NCBI RefSeq assembly: GCF_000019525.1 | Contig: NC_010506.1 | Location: forward strand, 2,356,001 to 2,420,000 | Direction: 5' to 3' | DNA from: Shewanella woodyi ATCC 51908 | Lineage (GTDB): Bacteria > Pseudomonadota > Gammaproteobacteria > Enterobacterales > Shewanellaceae | DNA length: 64,000 nt | Shown: in pieces, positions 25,904 through 33,848 of the stretch | How the letters are laid out: each line of letters starts with the position of its first letter | Position numbering within the stretch: the stretch's first letter is position 1 | Position numbers and translations under genes: made by a program | Notes under the pieces: model-generated | Seen by the model: only the letters and a program-made list of their open reading frames with translations | What the model was told of the DNA's origin: nothing | The model's database searches: none

Positions 25904-26271
25904 GAATCTTGAATCTCAGATTGCGATGCAAATTAAGAACTGCCATCCATTTCTTAACCTCCTTTTGAACCATGAGTGACAAACAGCATCAAATGTTCTG
26001 TTAAATAACTGTAGAGTTTAAAAATGGGTGATTCATTAACCTTGAGTTGGTTAAATTCTAAACGCTTGTATCTGAGGATGAATCTAGCAAGGCGGAGCTT
26101 AAATAACACTTCGTACTGTTAAGCTTAGGTTCAGATACCTTACCTTAAGATGGTTTCATTGAAGGTTTGCCCAATGCTGGTACAGCATATGCAAATCCAT
26201 TTGTAAGTTGTTATGAGATGAAAAATCTTCATTTACGCAAGCAAAGTCTGCCCGCTTGCAGGGGGTATTAG
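25904..26271. other. Intergenic region without a recognised gene
   Basis: About 370 bp lie between the LysR gene and the DUF6508-like gene. It contains a small palindrome (TTAACC/GGTTAA near 26037-26055). I see no ORF with a ribosome site and no clear promoter. Confidence 0.5.
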
Positions 26272-26628
26272 ATGGAACCATTATTACTCAACCATACTTC
26301 AGCTCTTTATGCTAAATATGTAAGTGACTTAGCCTGTGGAGAAAGAGCATTATCTGTATTTAAAATGCATGAGTTTATTGATGAACTAGCTGAAAACAGC
26401 TTACTCTTAACTGATTTCAATTGGGATGACTGGTATCACAACAGCCATTTAGTTGACAGGCCTGAGTATATTGCTGATGCCAGTTTACATGAATGCCAAC
26501 TCTTGCTTACCGCCATGACACGCTTAGAGCAGTTCAGTCCAGGAGTGATGGATAATATGCGTCGAAGTGGGGTGCTATTGGCGATTATGGAACGATTTAA
26601 CTGTTTATCGTTAAAACTTACAGCATAG
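26272..26628 (+). CDS. Small DUF6508-like protein
   Basis: A 118-residue soluble protein with the pattern FNWDDWYHNSHLVD-PEYIADASLHECQLLLTAMTRLEQFSPG and then SGVLLAIMERF. I match this, from memory of family patterns, to DUF6508, whose function is unknown. AGGGGG precedes the ATG. It is monocistronic, followed by a strong terminator that overlaps a copy of the dispersed palindrome. The family name is moderately sure, and the gene itself is well supported. Confidence 0.75.
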   Translation: MEPLLLNHTSALYAKYVSDLACGERALSVFKMHEFIDELAENSLLLTDFNWDDWYHNSHLVDRPEYIADASLHECQLLLTAMTRLEQFSPGVMDNMRRSGVLLAIMERFNCLSLKLTA

Positions 26629-26630
26629 AT

Positions 26631-26647
26631 AATACCAATCAGTATAA
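26631..26647. repeat. Dispersed short palindrome, copy 3
   Basis: AATACCAATCAGTATAA, in the same orientation as the copy at 126-142, lies directly between the stop codon and the terminator of the DUF6508-like gene. Confidence 0.65.
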
Positions 26648-26673
26648 AAACGCCAGCATATGCTGGCGTTTTA
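26646..26673. terminator. Bidirectional terminator
   Basis: AAAACGCCAGCAT pairs with ATGCTGGCGTTTT as a near-perfect palindrome with T-runs on both strands. It serves the convergent DUF6508-like and cytochrome c peroxidase genes. Confidence 0.9.
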
Positions 26674-26695
26674 GTTTTACACTCTACACAAATGA

Positions 26696-27688
26696 TTATT
26701 TACCAAATGGTACAGGCCTTGGAGTATTGACGTTTGATGGCGGCAAGATAGGCAAAATTATCTGAGGCTGATCGCCGGTCAGTGATTTTAGGAATGCGAC
26801 CATCTCCTTTGTTTCCTGCTCAGTTAAACTCTGTCCTAGCTGAATATCTGCCATAACATTAACCGCTTCCTCAAGTGTCCAGGTGGCACCGTCGTGGAAG
26901 TAGGGGTAGGTGAGTTCAATATTTCTTAATGTTGGCACTTTAAATACATGCATATCGGCTGCATTGCCTGTGACAGCAATCCTTCCCTCTGCAGGGTTCT
27001 TGGTGTGGAATGGCTTGACGAGTCCCATCTTCATATACATGGTGCCGCCAACCGCAGGGCCGTTATGGCAACTGACACATCCCTTGTCTTTAAACAGTTG
27101 ATATCCAGCTGTCGCTTCTGTTGTTATTGCTGACTTATCACCTTGTAAGTACAGATCAAATGGGCTGTTTGGTGTTACTAAAGTTTTCTCAAATGCGGCA
27201 ATGGCATCTGTGATATTGTCGATGGTGATCTTACCGTCGCCATAGACGTTTTCAAATCTTGTCTTATAAGCGGGCATTGAGTCGATTGTTGAAACCGCCA
27301 ATTCATGGGAAAAACCCATCTCTTTGGGATTCGCAATCGGTCCACCAGCTTGCTCTTTTAGGTCTTTTGCTCGGCCATCCCAAAACTGCGCTAGTCCATA
27401 TTCAGCGTTTAATACTGTGGGTGAGTTGATCGGACCCTCTTGCCAGTTGTGGCCGATTGAGGTTGGTAGGGCATCAACACCACCTGTAGAGAGATTGTGG
27501 CAAGAGTTACATGAGATAAAGCCAGATTTTGACAATCTTGGTTCGAAGAAAAGCATCTTACCCAGTTCAACTTTTTCTGGTTCAGTGATATTTGCTGGCT
27601 TGATGATCTCAATGGGCTCTTTGGCCATGGCTGGAGAGGCACAAATAGCGGCTAAAATGGCAAGTGCAATAGGGGAAAATAGTTTCAT
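26696..27688 (-). CDS. ccpA: Di-haem cytochrome c peroxidase
   Basis: A 330-residue periplasmic protein with a Sec signal peptide (cleavage after SPAMA) and two haem-c sites, CNSCH and CVSCH. The CCP/MauG signatures are ELGKMLFFEPRLSKSG, SPTVLNAEYGLAQFWDGRA, KVPTLRNIELTYPYFHDG and LTEQETKEMVAFLKSL. It reduces hydrogen peroxide with electrons from c-type cytochromes. The upstream GTG belongs to the sequence GTGAGG that forms the ribosome site, so I start at the ATG at 27688. Confidence 0.94.
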   Translation of the reverse strand: MKLFSPIALAILAAICASPAMAKEPIEIIKPANITEPEKVELGKMLFFEPRLSKSGFISCNSCHNLSTGGVDALPTSIGHNWQEGPINSPTVLNAEYGLAQFWDGRAKDLKEQAGGPIANPKEMGFSHELAVSTIDSMPAYKTRFENVYGDGKITIDNITDAIAAFEKTLVTPNSPFDLYLQGDKSAITTEATAGYQLFKDKGCVSCHNGPAVGGTMYMKMGLVKPFHTKNPAEGRIAVTGNAADMHVFKVPTLRNIELTYPYFHDGATWTLEEAVNVMADIQLGQSLTEQETKEMVAFLKSLTGDQPQIILPILPPSNVNTPRPVPFGK

Positions 27689-27929
27689 AACAGACCTCAC
27701 TGTAAGATATTTAAATCGATAAGCTTATCGACGCAGGCATGATATTCAGTTAAGAGATTTTTTCATAACTATTTGTTTCGATGGGGACTATCGTAGATTT
27801 GGATTAATTAATCGTGAGGTTGATCTCGGACAGAAGGGGGATATTTCGCTAGTATTTATGCGCTGGTTCAAACTTTATTTAGAAGTGTGAACCAAGCCGC
27901 GTCGATGCCATGTAGGATTGGGGGAAAAA

Positions 27930-28157
27930 TTAAGATTTCATTCTTCTTAATAGGATTTTTCTATCGAGCCAAGCAGCAGATGCTGAAAATTGTTTCTGAC
28001 TTTTACGCAACCAGATTTTTGCCCAAGGGTATTCAAGGCTTAAAATTGCCAACCCGATGGGAAGAAGTAACCAAGCAGGCCCAGGTAAAATAAGTAAAGC
28101 GGCGCCGAGTAAAGTGAGCCCTCCACCGAGTACTGTTATGGCAGTCTTTCGTAGCAT
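27930..28157 (-). CDS. PGPGW-type small membrane protein
   Basis: A 75-residue protein with one hydrophobic hairpin, VLGGGLTLLGAALLILPGPAWLLLPIGLAILSLEYPWA, the defining pattern of the putative transmembrane PGPGW family (here ILPGPAW). A basic amphipathic C-terminus follows. GAGAGG lies before the ATG. Function is unknown across the family. It is monocistronic, with no clear terminator. Confidence 0.85.
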   Translation of the reverse strand: MLRKTAITVLGGGLTLLGAALLILPGPAWLLLPIGLAILSLEYPWAKIWLRKSQKQFSASAAWLDRKILLRRMKS

Positions 28158-28313
28158 AAGCGCCTCTCATCATTGTTATTCTAGTTAGTTTCTCACTGTT
28201 TATTCCTCATTGGCTAGGCAAGAATTGTAACAAAGGTTGATTTATTATTGAGCTAAACAAGCTATAATTGCTTTCATGACTAGGGATTTATGGACCGTTT
28301 TTTGAATTGCTAT

Positions 28314-28322
28314 TAAGGAGGT
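28314..28322 (+). promoter_or_regulatory. Near-perfect ribosome binding site without a normal start codon
   Basis: TAAGGAGGT matches the full anti-Shine-Dalgarno complement. Eight bases after GGAGG, in frame with the solute-binding protein, the codon is ATC at 28330. No ATG, GTG or TTG lies at usable spacing. Confidence 0.7.
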
Positions 28323-28329
28323 TATCAAT

Positions 28330-29124
28330 ATCGATAACAGTACTTTTTTAGTTTGCGGTAATAAAAATAACTCTACCTTTGCCACTCTCTGTGTTCTGTT
28401 GGGAATATTGGCAAGTCTTCTTGCGCCTAAAGTAAATGCCGAAACTTTGCATCTCACTTCACTTCATTGGCCACCCTATTCGAGTAGTCAGCTAGCTGAG
28501 CAGGGAGCGGTGATTGCCATCACTCGAGCGGCTGTGAATGCCATGGGTCATAAACTAGAAGTTGATTTCTACCCCTGGAGCCGAGCTGTCAGATTAGTGA
28601 ATAGAAAGGGGGCAAAATATGACGGTTACCTTCCAGCCTATCCTTATCCTACCGAGAAATTTGTTTTTTCAGATGTTCTAGGCACTAGCCCGTTGGGATT
28701 AGTCGAGCGACGAATACACCCTGTGAGCTGGTTAGAAGCCTCAGATCTTAATCAATATACTTTAGGTGTAGTGAGAGACTATGTGAACACCAGTGAGCTT
28801 GATGCCATGATCAAACTGGGAACTCAAAAGGTTGAGGTGGTGAATTCTGACGAACACAATTTGACAAAAGTGGCAACGGCGCGAGTGGATGCAGCTGTTA
28901 TGGATGTTAATGTGTTGCAGTTTTTACTGCTACAGAGCAAGTTAAAACCATTGAGTAGTAAAGTACAAGTCAATAAACATATCTTAGAAAACAAAGATTT
29001 GACTATTGCATTTGCGAATAACTCACAAGGGCTTTTTTGGCGAGATATTGTTAATGCAGGCCTGGCTAAAATTGACAGTGATGCAATGCTTTCAGCTTAT
29101 ATAAAAAACAGTGAAAAAAAGTAG
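28330..29124 (+). CDS. Periplasmic solute-binding-like protein (SBP_bac_3 type), possible ATC start
   Basis: About 264 residues if started at the ATC codon at 28330. The mature part begins ETLHLTSLHWPPYSS and contains AVIAITRAAVNAMGHKLEVDFYPWSRAV, the pattern of amino-acid-binding-like proteins found without an ABC transporter in Shewanella-type genomes. The only ordinary start (TTG, 28399) leaves a 14-residue leader with no basic n-region. Extending the frame upstream gives a complete signal peptide (NKNNSTFATLCVLLGILASLL, cleaved after NAE or VNA) reaching a near-perfect ribosome site. Either a rare AUC/AUU start is used or the annotated bases hide an error. The ligand is unknown. Confidence 0.75.
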   Translation: MDNSTFLVCGNKNNSTFATLCVLLGILASLLAPKVNAETLHLTSLHWPPYSSSQLAEQGAVIAITRAAVNAMGHKLEVDFYPWSRAVRLVNRKGAKYDGYLPAYPYPTEKFVFSDVLGTSPLGLVERRIHPVSWLEASDLNQYTLGVVRDYVNTSELDAMIKLGTQKVEVVNSDEHNLTKVATARVDAAVMDVNVLQFLLLQSKLKPLSSKVQVNKHILENKDLTIAFANNSQGLFWRDIVNAGLAKIDSDAMLSAYIKNSEKK

Positions 29125-29203
29125 GTCTTTTACTACAGGTTGAATAAGTGTGAGGGCACTTGCCAAATTGATGATTTGACAAGTGAGGTTAGCTGCTACA
29201 AAA

Positions 29204-29794
29204 CTAGTTTGTATGTTTGCCTACTTCCCAGCCTTTTAACGCAAGTAAGCTCTCTCCTGAAGCGATAGCTCCCTCTTCTAGTGTGGTGGCCATGGAGTCA
29301 TTCCAGCGATTAAGGTAACCAAACAGCGAGATCACCCCAAGTATTTCTACAATCTCATCCTCTTCCCAGTATTGATGTAGACGTTGATTCAGTTCCTCAT
29401 CAACACCGTTAGGGACTGTTGATGCTGCTACTGAGAAATCCAATGCGGCGCGCTCTGCATCAGTAAATGCAGGGTGTGTTTTATATTCCCATATATTATC
29501 AAGTTGAGCTTGCTCTGCGCCATAGCGCTCAGCGGCTCTAATAGTATGTGCTTGGCAATAGCGACAACCAGTAACATTACTGGAAACATAAGCGATTAGT
29601 CGCTTGAGTAAACTTGTCACTCTCCCCTGATTGTCCATTACAGCCATATTAAGCTCGATAAAGGCTTTAGCTATTTTAGGCCTTCTCATCATGGTCAGTA
29701 CGCTATTAGGGCAAAAGCCTAATGTTTCATTAAAAAATCTAGCAAGCTGGGCAACTTCTTCGTTGGATTCGAGAAGGGGGGTAACGAGTGGCAT
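29204..29794 (-). CDS. Carboxymuconolactone decarboxylase family (AhpD-like) protein
   Basis: A 196-residue helical protein with the AhpD redox motif GCRYCQAHT (CxxC followed by His) and the preceding LLKRLIAYVSSNV helix. It resembles peroxidase-related CMD proteins that act in oxidant defence, rather than the lactone decarboxylase itself. AGGAGAG precedes the ATG. It is divergent from a MocR-type regulator with about 170 bp between them, so that regulator may control it. Confidence 0.88.
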   Translation of the reverse strand: MPLVTPLLESNEEVAQLARFFNETLGFCPNSVLTMMRRPKIAKAFIELNMAVMDNQGRVTSLLKRLIAYVSSNVTGCRYCQAHTIRAAERYGAEQAQLDNIWEYKTHPAFTDAERAALDFSVAASTVPNGVDEELNQRLHQYWEEDEIVEILGVISLFGYLNRWNDSMATTLEEGAIASGESLLALKGWEVGKHTN

Positions 29795-29968
29795 CAGTTC
29801 TCTCCTGTTAGTTTGACTGTGACAGTTAGCCTACAGAGTCATTTTTCAACAAAAAAGAGACAGTCAAGGTTAAAAACAGCGGTACACTTTCAATTAAATT
29901 GGTAAAAAAGTATTATATTTCTATTTTGTACTGATATCGTGTCAGCCATCCGACAATGAGAGTGTTTT

Positions 29969-31399
29969 ATGCCTATTAAGAAATATCAACTGGTTGCGGA
30001 CACGATTTCCCAGCAGATCTTGACTGGTTATTTTCAACCTGGAGAGAAAATCCCTTCAGTTAGAGCAAGCTGTGAACAGTTTCATGTCAGTATGACAACG
30101 GTACAAGCGGCGTATGAGATCCTTGAAGATAATGGCTTAGTGGCAAGTAGGCCAAGTTCCGGTTACTTTGTTTCTCGTTTAGCCGATACCGAGCACTTAA
30201 CGCCAATAAAGCCACAGGGGATCTCCGTTTATAACCGCATGATATCTGTGCTGAATGATTGTCATAAAGAGGGGGTGATAAACCTAGGTACCGCGGTCGT
30301 ATCACCCTCACTGCTTCCCACTCATCAAATTAAGAAAATCCTGAATAAGCTGACTCGCGATCATATGCTTGAATTAGTCACGCCTGAGTTTTCATCAGGT
30401 TATCCGCGCTTAAGAAGGGAGTTCGCTAAACGAATGCTCAATGTGAATGTTGAAGTACACCCTGATGATATCTTGGTTACTGGTGGCTGCCAGGATGCGA
30501 TCGCATTAGCATTAAGTGCAGTGGCAAATGCAGGTGATGTCATCGCTGTTGAAAGTCCATGTTTTCCAGGATTATTACAAGTGATTGAATCACTTGATAT
30601 GAAGGCGTTGCCACTTCCTTGCTCGGGGAGCTTAGGGATGAAGCCTGATACATTACAAGATGCGCTTCAGTCTTGGCCTATATCAGCCATAGTGCTTGTT
30701 CCCTCATTCAGTAACCCTACCGGGAGTCTTATGCCGATAGAGAGTAGAAAGAGGGTGATAGCCTTAGTAGAGGAGTATGATATTGCGCTTATTGAAGATG
30801 ACCTTTTCTCTGAGCTTAACTATCAAGATAAACCTGTACCAGCTATCAAGTCATTAGAGAGAAAGGGGAATGTGATCTATTGCTCCTCAGTTTCTAAATC
30901 ATTAGGCTCAGGCTTTAGGTTGGGCTGGTTATGCGGTGGAAAGTATCATAGCAAGATTATGAAATTAAAAGCTTTTAGGAATGTATCCGAACCTTTGATT
31001 ATTCAGATGTTGATAGCTGAATTGATGAAACAGGGCGGATATAGTAAACACCTTAAAAAACTGAAAATAGCCTTACATCAAAATCAAAAATTGATGCAAA
31101 GCTGTATCAAAAAATCCTTCCCTAAAGGGACACTGGTGAACTCTTGTGATGGTGGTTATGTCCTGTGGGTGCAACTTCCTGATCTTTGTGACTCAAGAGA
31201 GTTGTTTACGCAAGCCATTAAAAGTGGAGTTGCATTTTTCCCTGGGGATGTGTTTTCTCCCCATGAGCACTACCTTAGTTACATCAGGTTTAACTTAGCT
31301 GTGAAATGGTGTCAGGAGATTGAGCAAGCCGTTATAAGTTTAGGTAAGCTGGTTAAGCTGCAGTTAGAGCGAAGTGCAGCTCAGCTACCGATAGACTGA
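29969..31399 (+). CDS. MocR/PdxR family regulator (GntR HTH fused to aminotransferase domain)
   Basis: A 476-residue fusion. Residues 1-75 are a GntR winged HTH (DTISQQILTGYFQPGEKIPSVRASCEQFHVSMTTVQAAYEILEDNGLV). Residues 100-460 are a class I aminotransferase fold, with the pyridoxal-phosphate lysine in SSVSKSLGSGFRLGW (Lys310) and the substrate-pocket SFSNPTGSLMP. MocR proteins sense PLP or amino compounds and control one or a few neighbours, often divergent ones. The divergent CMD gene is the natural candidate target. The effector is unknown. Confidence 0.92.
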   Translation: MPIKKYQLVADTISQQILTGYFQPGEKIPSVRASCEQFHVSMTTVQAAYEILEDNGLVASRPSSGYFVSRLADTEHLTPIKPQGISVYNRMISVLNDCHKEGVINLGTAVVSPSLLPTHQIKKILNKLTRDHMLELVTPEFSSGYPRLRREFAKRMLNVNVEVHPDDILVTGGCQDAIALALSAVANAGDVIAVESPCFPGLLQVIESLDMKALPLPCSGSLGMKPDTLQDALQSWPISAIVLVPSFSNPTGSLMPIESRKRVIALVEEYDIALIEDDLFSELNYQDKPVPAIKSLERKGNVIYCSSVSKSLGSGFRLGWLCGGKYHSKIMKLKAFRNVSEPLIIQMLIAELMKQGGYSKHLKKLKIALHQNQKLMQSCIKKSFPKGTLVNSCDGGYVLWVQLPDLCDSRELFTQAIKSGVAFFPGDVFSPHEHYLSYIRFNLAVKWCQEIEQAVISLGKLVKLQLERSAAQLPID

Positions 31400-31436
31400 A
31401 CTGCTGTATATTAGATTATGATATAGCTGTTAGCGT

Positions 31437-31844
31437 TTAAGCTTTTGCAACAACGGTTTGTCCTATAGGCGTTAAACTTAAAATAGCCAATTTAAGATGT
31501 TGAATACCAAATGGAATGCCTATGATGGTGACAAAACATGCTAAGGCATGAGTAATATGTCCTATTGCTAACCAGATCCCGAAAAGTAAAAACCAGATGA
31601 TATTACCTATGGTCCCGAATGCGCCGGTTCCTATATCCTCTCGGCCTGTAAGGCTTTGACGATTCATATGGTCTTGGCCAAATGGCCAGAAAGTCATCTC
31701 GCCAATTACGAAACATGCTCGTCCGAAGGGGATACCAATAATACTGATATAACAGAGTAAACCGGCGACCCACCAAGCCAGTCCCATCACAAAACCACCA
31801 AGAACAAACCAAGCTATGTTAAATATTAAACGTAATACTGCCAT
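31437..31844 (-). CDS. yccF: YccF domain membrane protein
   Basis: A 135-residue integral membrane protein with two YccF repeats. Each has hydrophobic segments ending in the family string IGIPFG: once as ISIIGIPFGRACFVIGEMTFWPFG, once as VTIIGIPFGIQHLKLAILSLTPIG. E. coli YccF is an inner-membrane protein of unclear function. AGGAG lies before the ATG. It is monocistronic and converges on the MocR gene with 37 bases between them. Confidence 0.92.
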   Translation of the reverse strand: MAVLRLIFNIAWFVLGGFVMGLAWWVAGLLCYISIIGIPFGRACFVIGEMTFWPFGQDHMNRQSLTGREDIGTGAFGTIGNIIWFLLFGIWLAIGHITHALACFVTIIGIPFGIQHLKLAILSLTPIGQTVVAKA

Positions 31845-32075
31845 TAATGACTCCTAAATAAAGGCTGATGCTAAAAGATCACAAACGAGTGTGAAGTTAT
31901 GATCCGTAACCTAAATAAAGCTATTTTTGTGCCATATTTATATGTTGTTGTAAATTATAGGTTTAACTACCATCTTTCTTTGAGGGGGTAGTGAGAAATA
32001 CTTGTATTTAGTTATTTTGCTCAACTGCACCAAGTGATAAAATTCTATGAGTACGGTTTAAAGGCTAATTGAGAA

Positions 32076-32993
32076 ATGAAGTTAAGTAATACACCTGTTG
32101 ACTCGCTTATGATGTTTGATAGGCAGATATTTATTAAGCGTGATGATCTGCTTCATCCTGAATTTTCTGGCAATAAAGCACGAAAGTTTGCCTATTTTCT
32201 CGCCCATGATTTTCCTGGGGCCAAAAAGTTGATCGGCTATGGCTCACCTCAGGCTAACTCTCTTTACTCAATGTCTGCTTTGGCTAAGCTTAAGGGCTGG
32301 ACGTTGGATTTTTATGTGGATCACATCGCTGCACAAGTAAAATCTCAAACAGAGGGAAATTATGTTGAGGCCTGTGCGAATGGGGCGAATGTCATTGATT
32401 TGAGCGAACGACACGACAGGGAAGGGCGCAGCTGCGAAGAATATATTAAAGAGAAAGCATTGATTGATGAAACCCAAGCGCTGTTTGTCCCTGAAGGTGG
32501 GCGATGTGAATATGCTGAGTTTGGTGTTGCGCAACTCGCCAGAGAGATCGTCGATTGGGCTGTTCAAGCAAACCTAGAACAGTTAAAAGTGTTTCTCCCC
32601 TCTGGTACAGGGACAACAGCACTGTTTCTTAATAAATATTTTATTGAATCGGGCTCTAATATTCGTGTCTTAACCTGCGCTTGTGTTGGCGGGGATGAGT
32701 ATTTAAATCTGCAATTCACCCAACTATCTCAGTTTAAAACGTTCTATCCAGAGATTATATCTCTGCCTAAAAAGTATCACTTTGGGAAGCTTTATCGTGA
32801 GTGCTATGAGATGTGGCAGCGTATCGATAAGCAGGGAATTCGATTTGAGCTTTTATACGACCCGGTAGGCTGGATAGCGCTTGAAGCGTATTTAAAGAGT
32901 GCTAGTGAACAAACGTCAATCATCTATATTCATCAGGGAGGTTTACTGGGAAATGCCAGTATGCTGCCGAGATATAAACGTAAGTTTGGTTAG
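32076..32993 (+). CDS. PLP-dependent 1-aminocyclopropane-1-carboxylate deaminase/D-cysteine desulfhydrase family enzyme
   Basis: A 305-residue fold-type II PLP enzyme. The start IFIKRDDLLHPEFSGNKARKFAYFL carries the cofactor lysine in GNKARK, and LPSGTGTTALFLNKY is the phosphate-binding loop. YIHQGGLLGN near the end is the family C-terminal signature. It would open or desulfurate small amino acids such as D-cysteine; ACC deaminase activity cannot be told apart by eye. The ribosome site is weak (GAGAA). It is monocistronic. Confidence 0.87.
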   Translation: MKLSNTPVDSLMMFDRQIFIKRDDLLHPEFSGNKARKFAYFLAHDFPGAKKLIGYGSPQANSLYSMSALAKLKGWTLDFYVDHIAAQVKSQTEGNYVEACANGANVIDLSERHDREGRSCEEYIKEKALIDETQALFVPEGGRCEYAEFGVAQLAREIVDWAVQANLEQLKVFLPSGTGTTALFLNKYFIESGSNIRVLTCACVGGDEYLNLQFTQLSQFKTFYPEIISLPKKYHFGKLYRECYEMWQRIDKQGIRFELLYDPVGWIALEAYLKSASEQTSIIYIHQGGLLGNASMLPRYKRKFG

Positions 32994-33099
32994 CGAGTTA
33001 ATGTCATTTGGGGGAGGTTTTTACCAGTTGGTCAGGCTAAGTATCTGTGAAATTGATACAGCCTAGACCAAAGGTAGGTGTTGCTTAGATGCTTAATAG

Positions 33100-33167
33100 C
33101 CGACGTAATGAAGTCGGTCCTATCTGTTCTTTAAGAACAATCGATACTGATGAGAGGAGTGTATCGA
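33100..33167. other. Cluster of three small hairpins
   Basis: CCGAC/GTCGG (33100-33117), GTTCT/AGAAC (33126-33138) and TCGATAC/GTATCGA (33141-33167) lie in a row with no coding sequence. On the minus strand they come right after the 57-residue gene, so they could be its structured 3' region or a small RNA. No T-run is seen. Confidence 0.45.
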
Positions 33168-33195
33168 ACTGCATTATTCATATTACTTTTTCGGT

Positions 33196-33369
33196 TTACT
33201 TGTTGCTTGAAAGCAACCACTTCATAAACGTTAATGCTTCAGTACGCTTAGAAAATGTTTGTCTATTCTTTCCAAGGCTATCGGTAAATGCGATAGATGA
33301 CTTGTTTAAAGAGATAGAATTTACTGGAAAACTAACTGTGATCTCATGACCATTTACATTGTACGACAT
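33196..33369 (-). CDS. 57-residue small protein, unknown function
   Basis: A short ORF read on the minus strand starts MSYNVNGHEITVSFPVNSIS and ends TFMKWLLSSNK. AAAGGAG precedes the ATG at eight bases, better than many annotated genes here. The protein is soluble, with a beta-like N-terminal half and a basic helical C-terminus (SKRTEALTFMKWLL). I recognise no family. The plus-strand ORF over the same bases has no ribosome site. Its isolation in 800 bp of otherwise gene-free DNA, next to a hairpin cluster, makes it a plausible overlooked gene. Confidence 0.6.
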   Translation of the reverse strand: MSYNVNGHEITVSFPVNSISLNKSSIAFTDSLGKNRQTFSKRTEALTFMKWLLSSNK

Positions 33370-33848
33370 ATGCCATACTCCTTTTATTTTTTACTGCACT
33401 ATTAGCAGTGAATATATAACTATAAGATATCCTTAGCATTATTGCGAAAGACGAATTTAAGATTCGTTTTGAGCCTACCCATCTTTAGCACCTTAATCAA
33501 GGCAGTTCGTTATCTATAAATGTTAGTGTTTGTAACAGTTTAGATTGAAGCTTTGATCTAATCAGATTTAATCATAGTGGTATGACAGTAATATGACTAG
33601 TTTTTAGATGCGAACCAGGTGTATTAATATTTTTGCGTGGTATTGACGAGAGGAGTCAAACAAAAGGCAAACTACTTTACAAGGGTGTTCAAAATCAGAG
33701 CACAGTATATCCCTAGTTTTTGGCTTGTCAATAGATATCGAGTATCTTTTTCATTCTTTGTGCTACTAATATTTAGCGTTATAAACTGTTGTTTTATAAA
33801 ATAAGTGATATTATTTTGTCACCATAGTGTCCTAATTTGGTTGTGCTA
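33370..33848. other. AT-rich intergenic region before the MscS gene
   Basis: About 480 bp contain no ORF with a ribosome site. The promoters for the 57-residue gene (minus) and the MscS gene (plus) must lie here, but I cannot place either with confidence. Confidence 0.5.

Noticed and set aside
27700..27700. GTG at 27698-27700 as the cytochrome c peroxidase start
   Set aside because: This GTG is part of the GTGAGG ribosome site for the ATG at 27688, which begins a normal signal peptide.
33089..33349. 86-residue plus-strand frame
   Set aside because: It has no ribosome site and lies antisense to the better-supported 57-residue gene.
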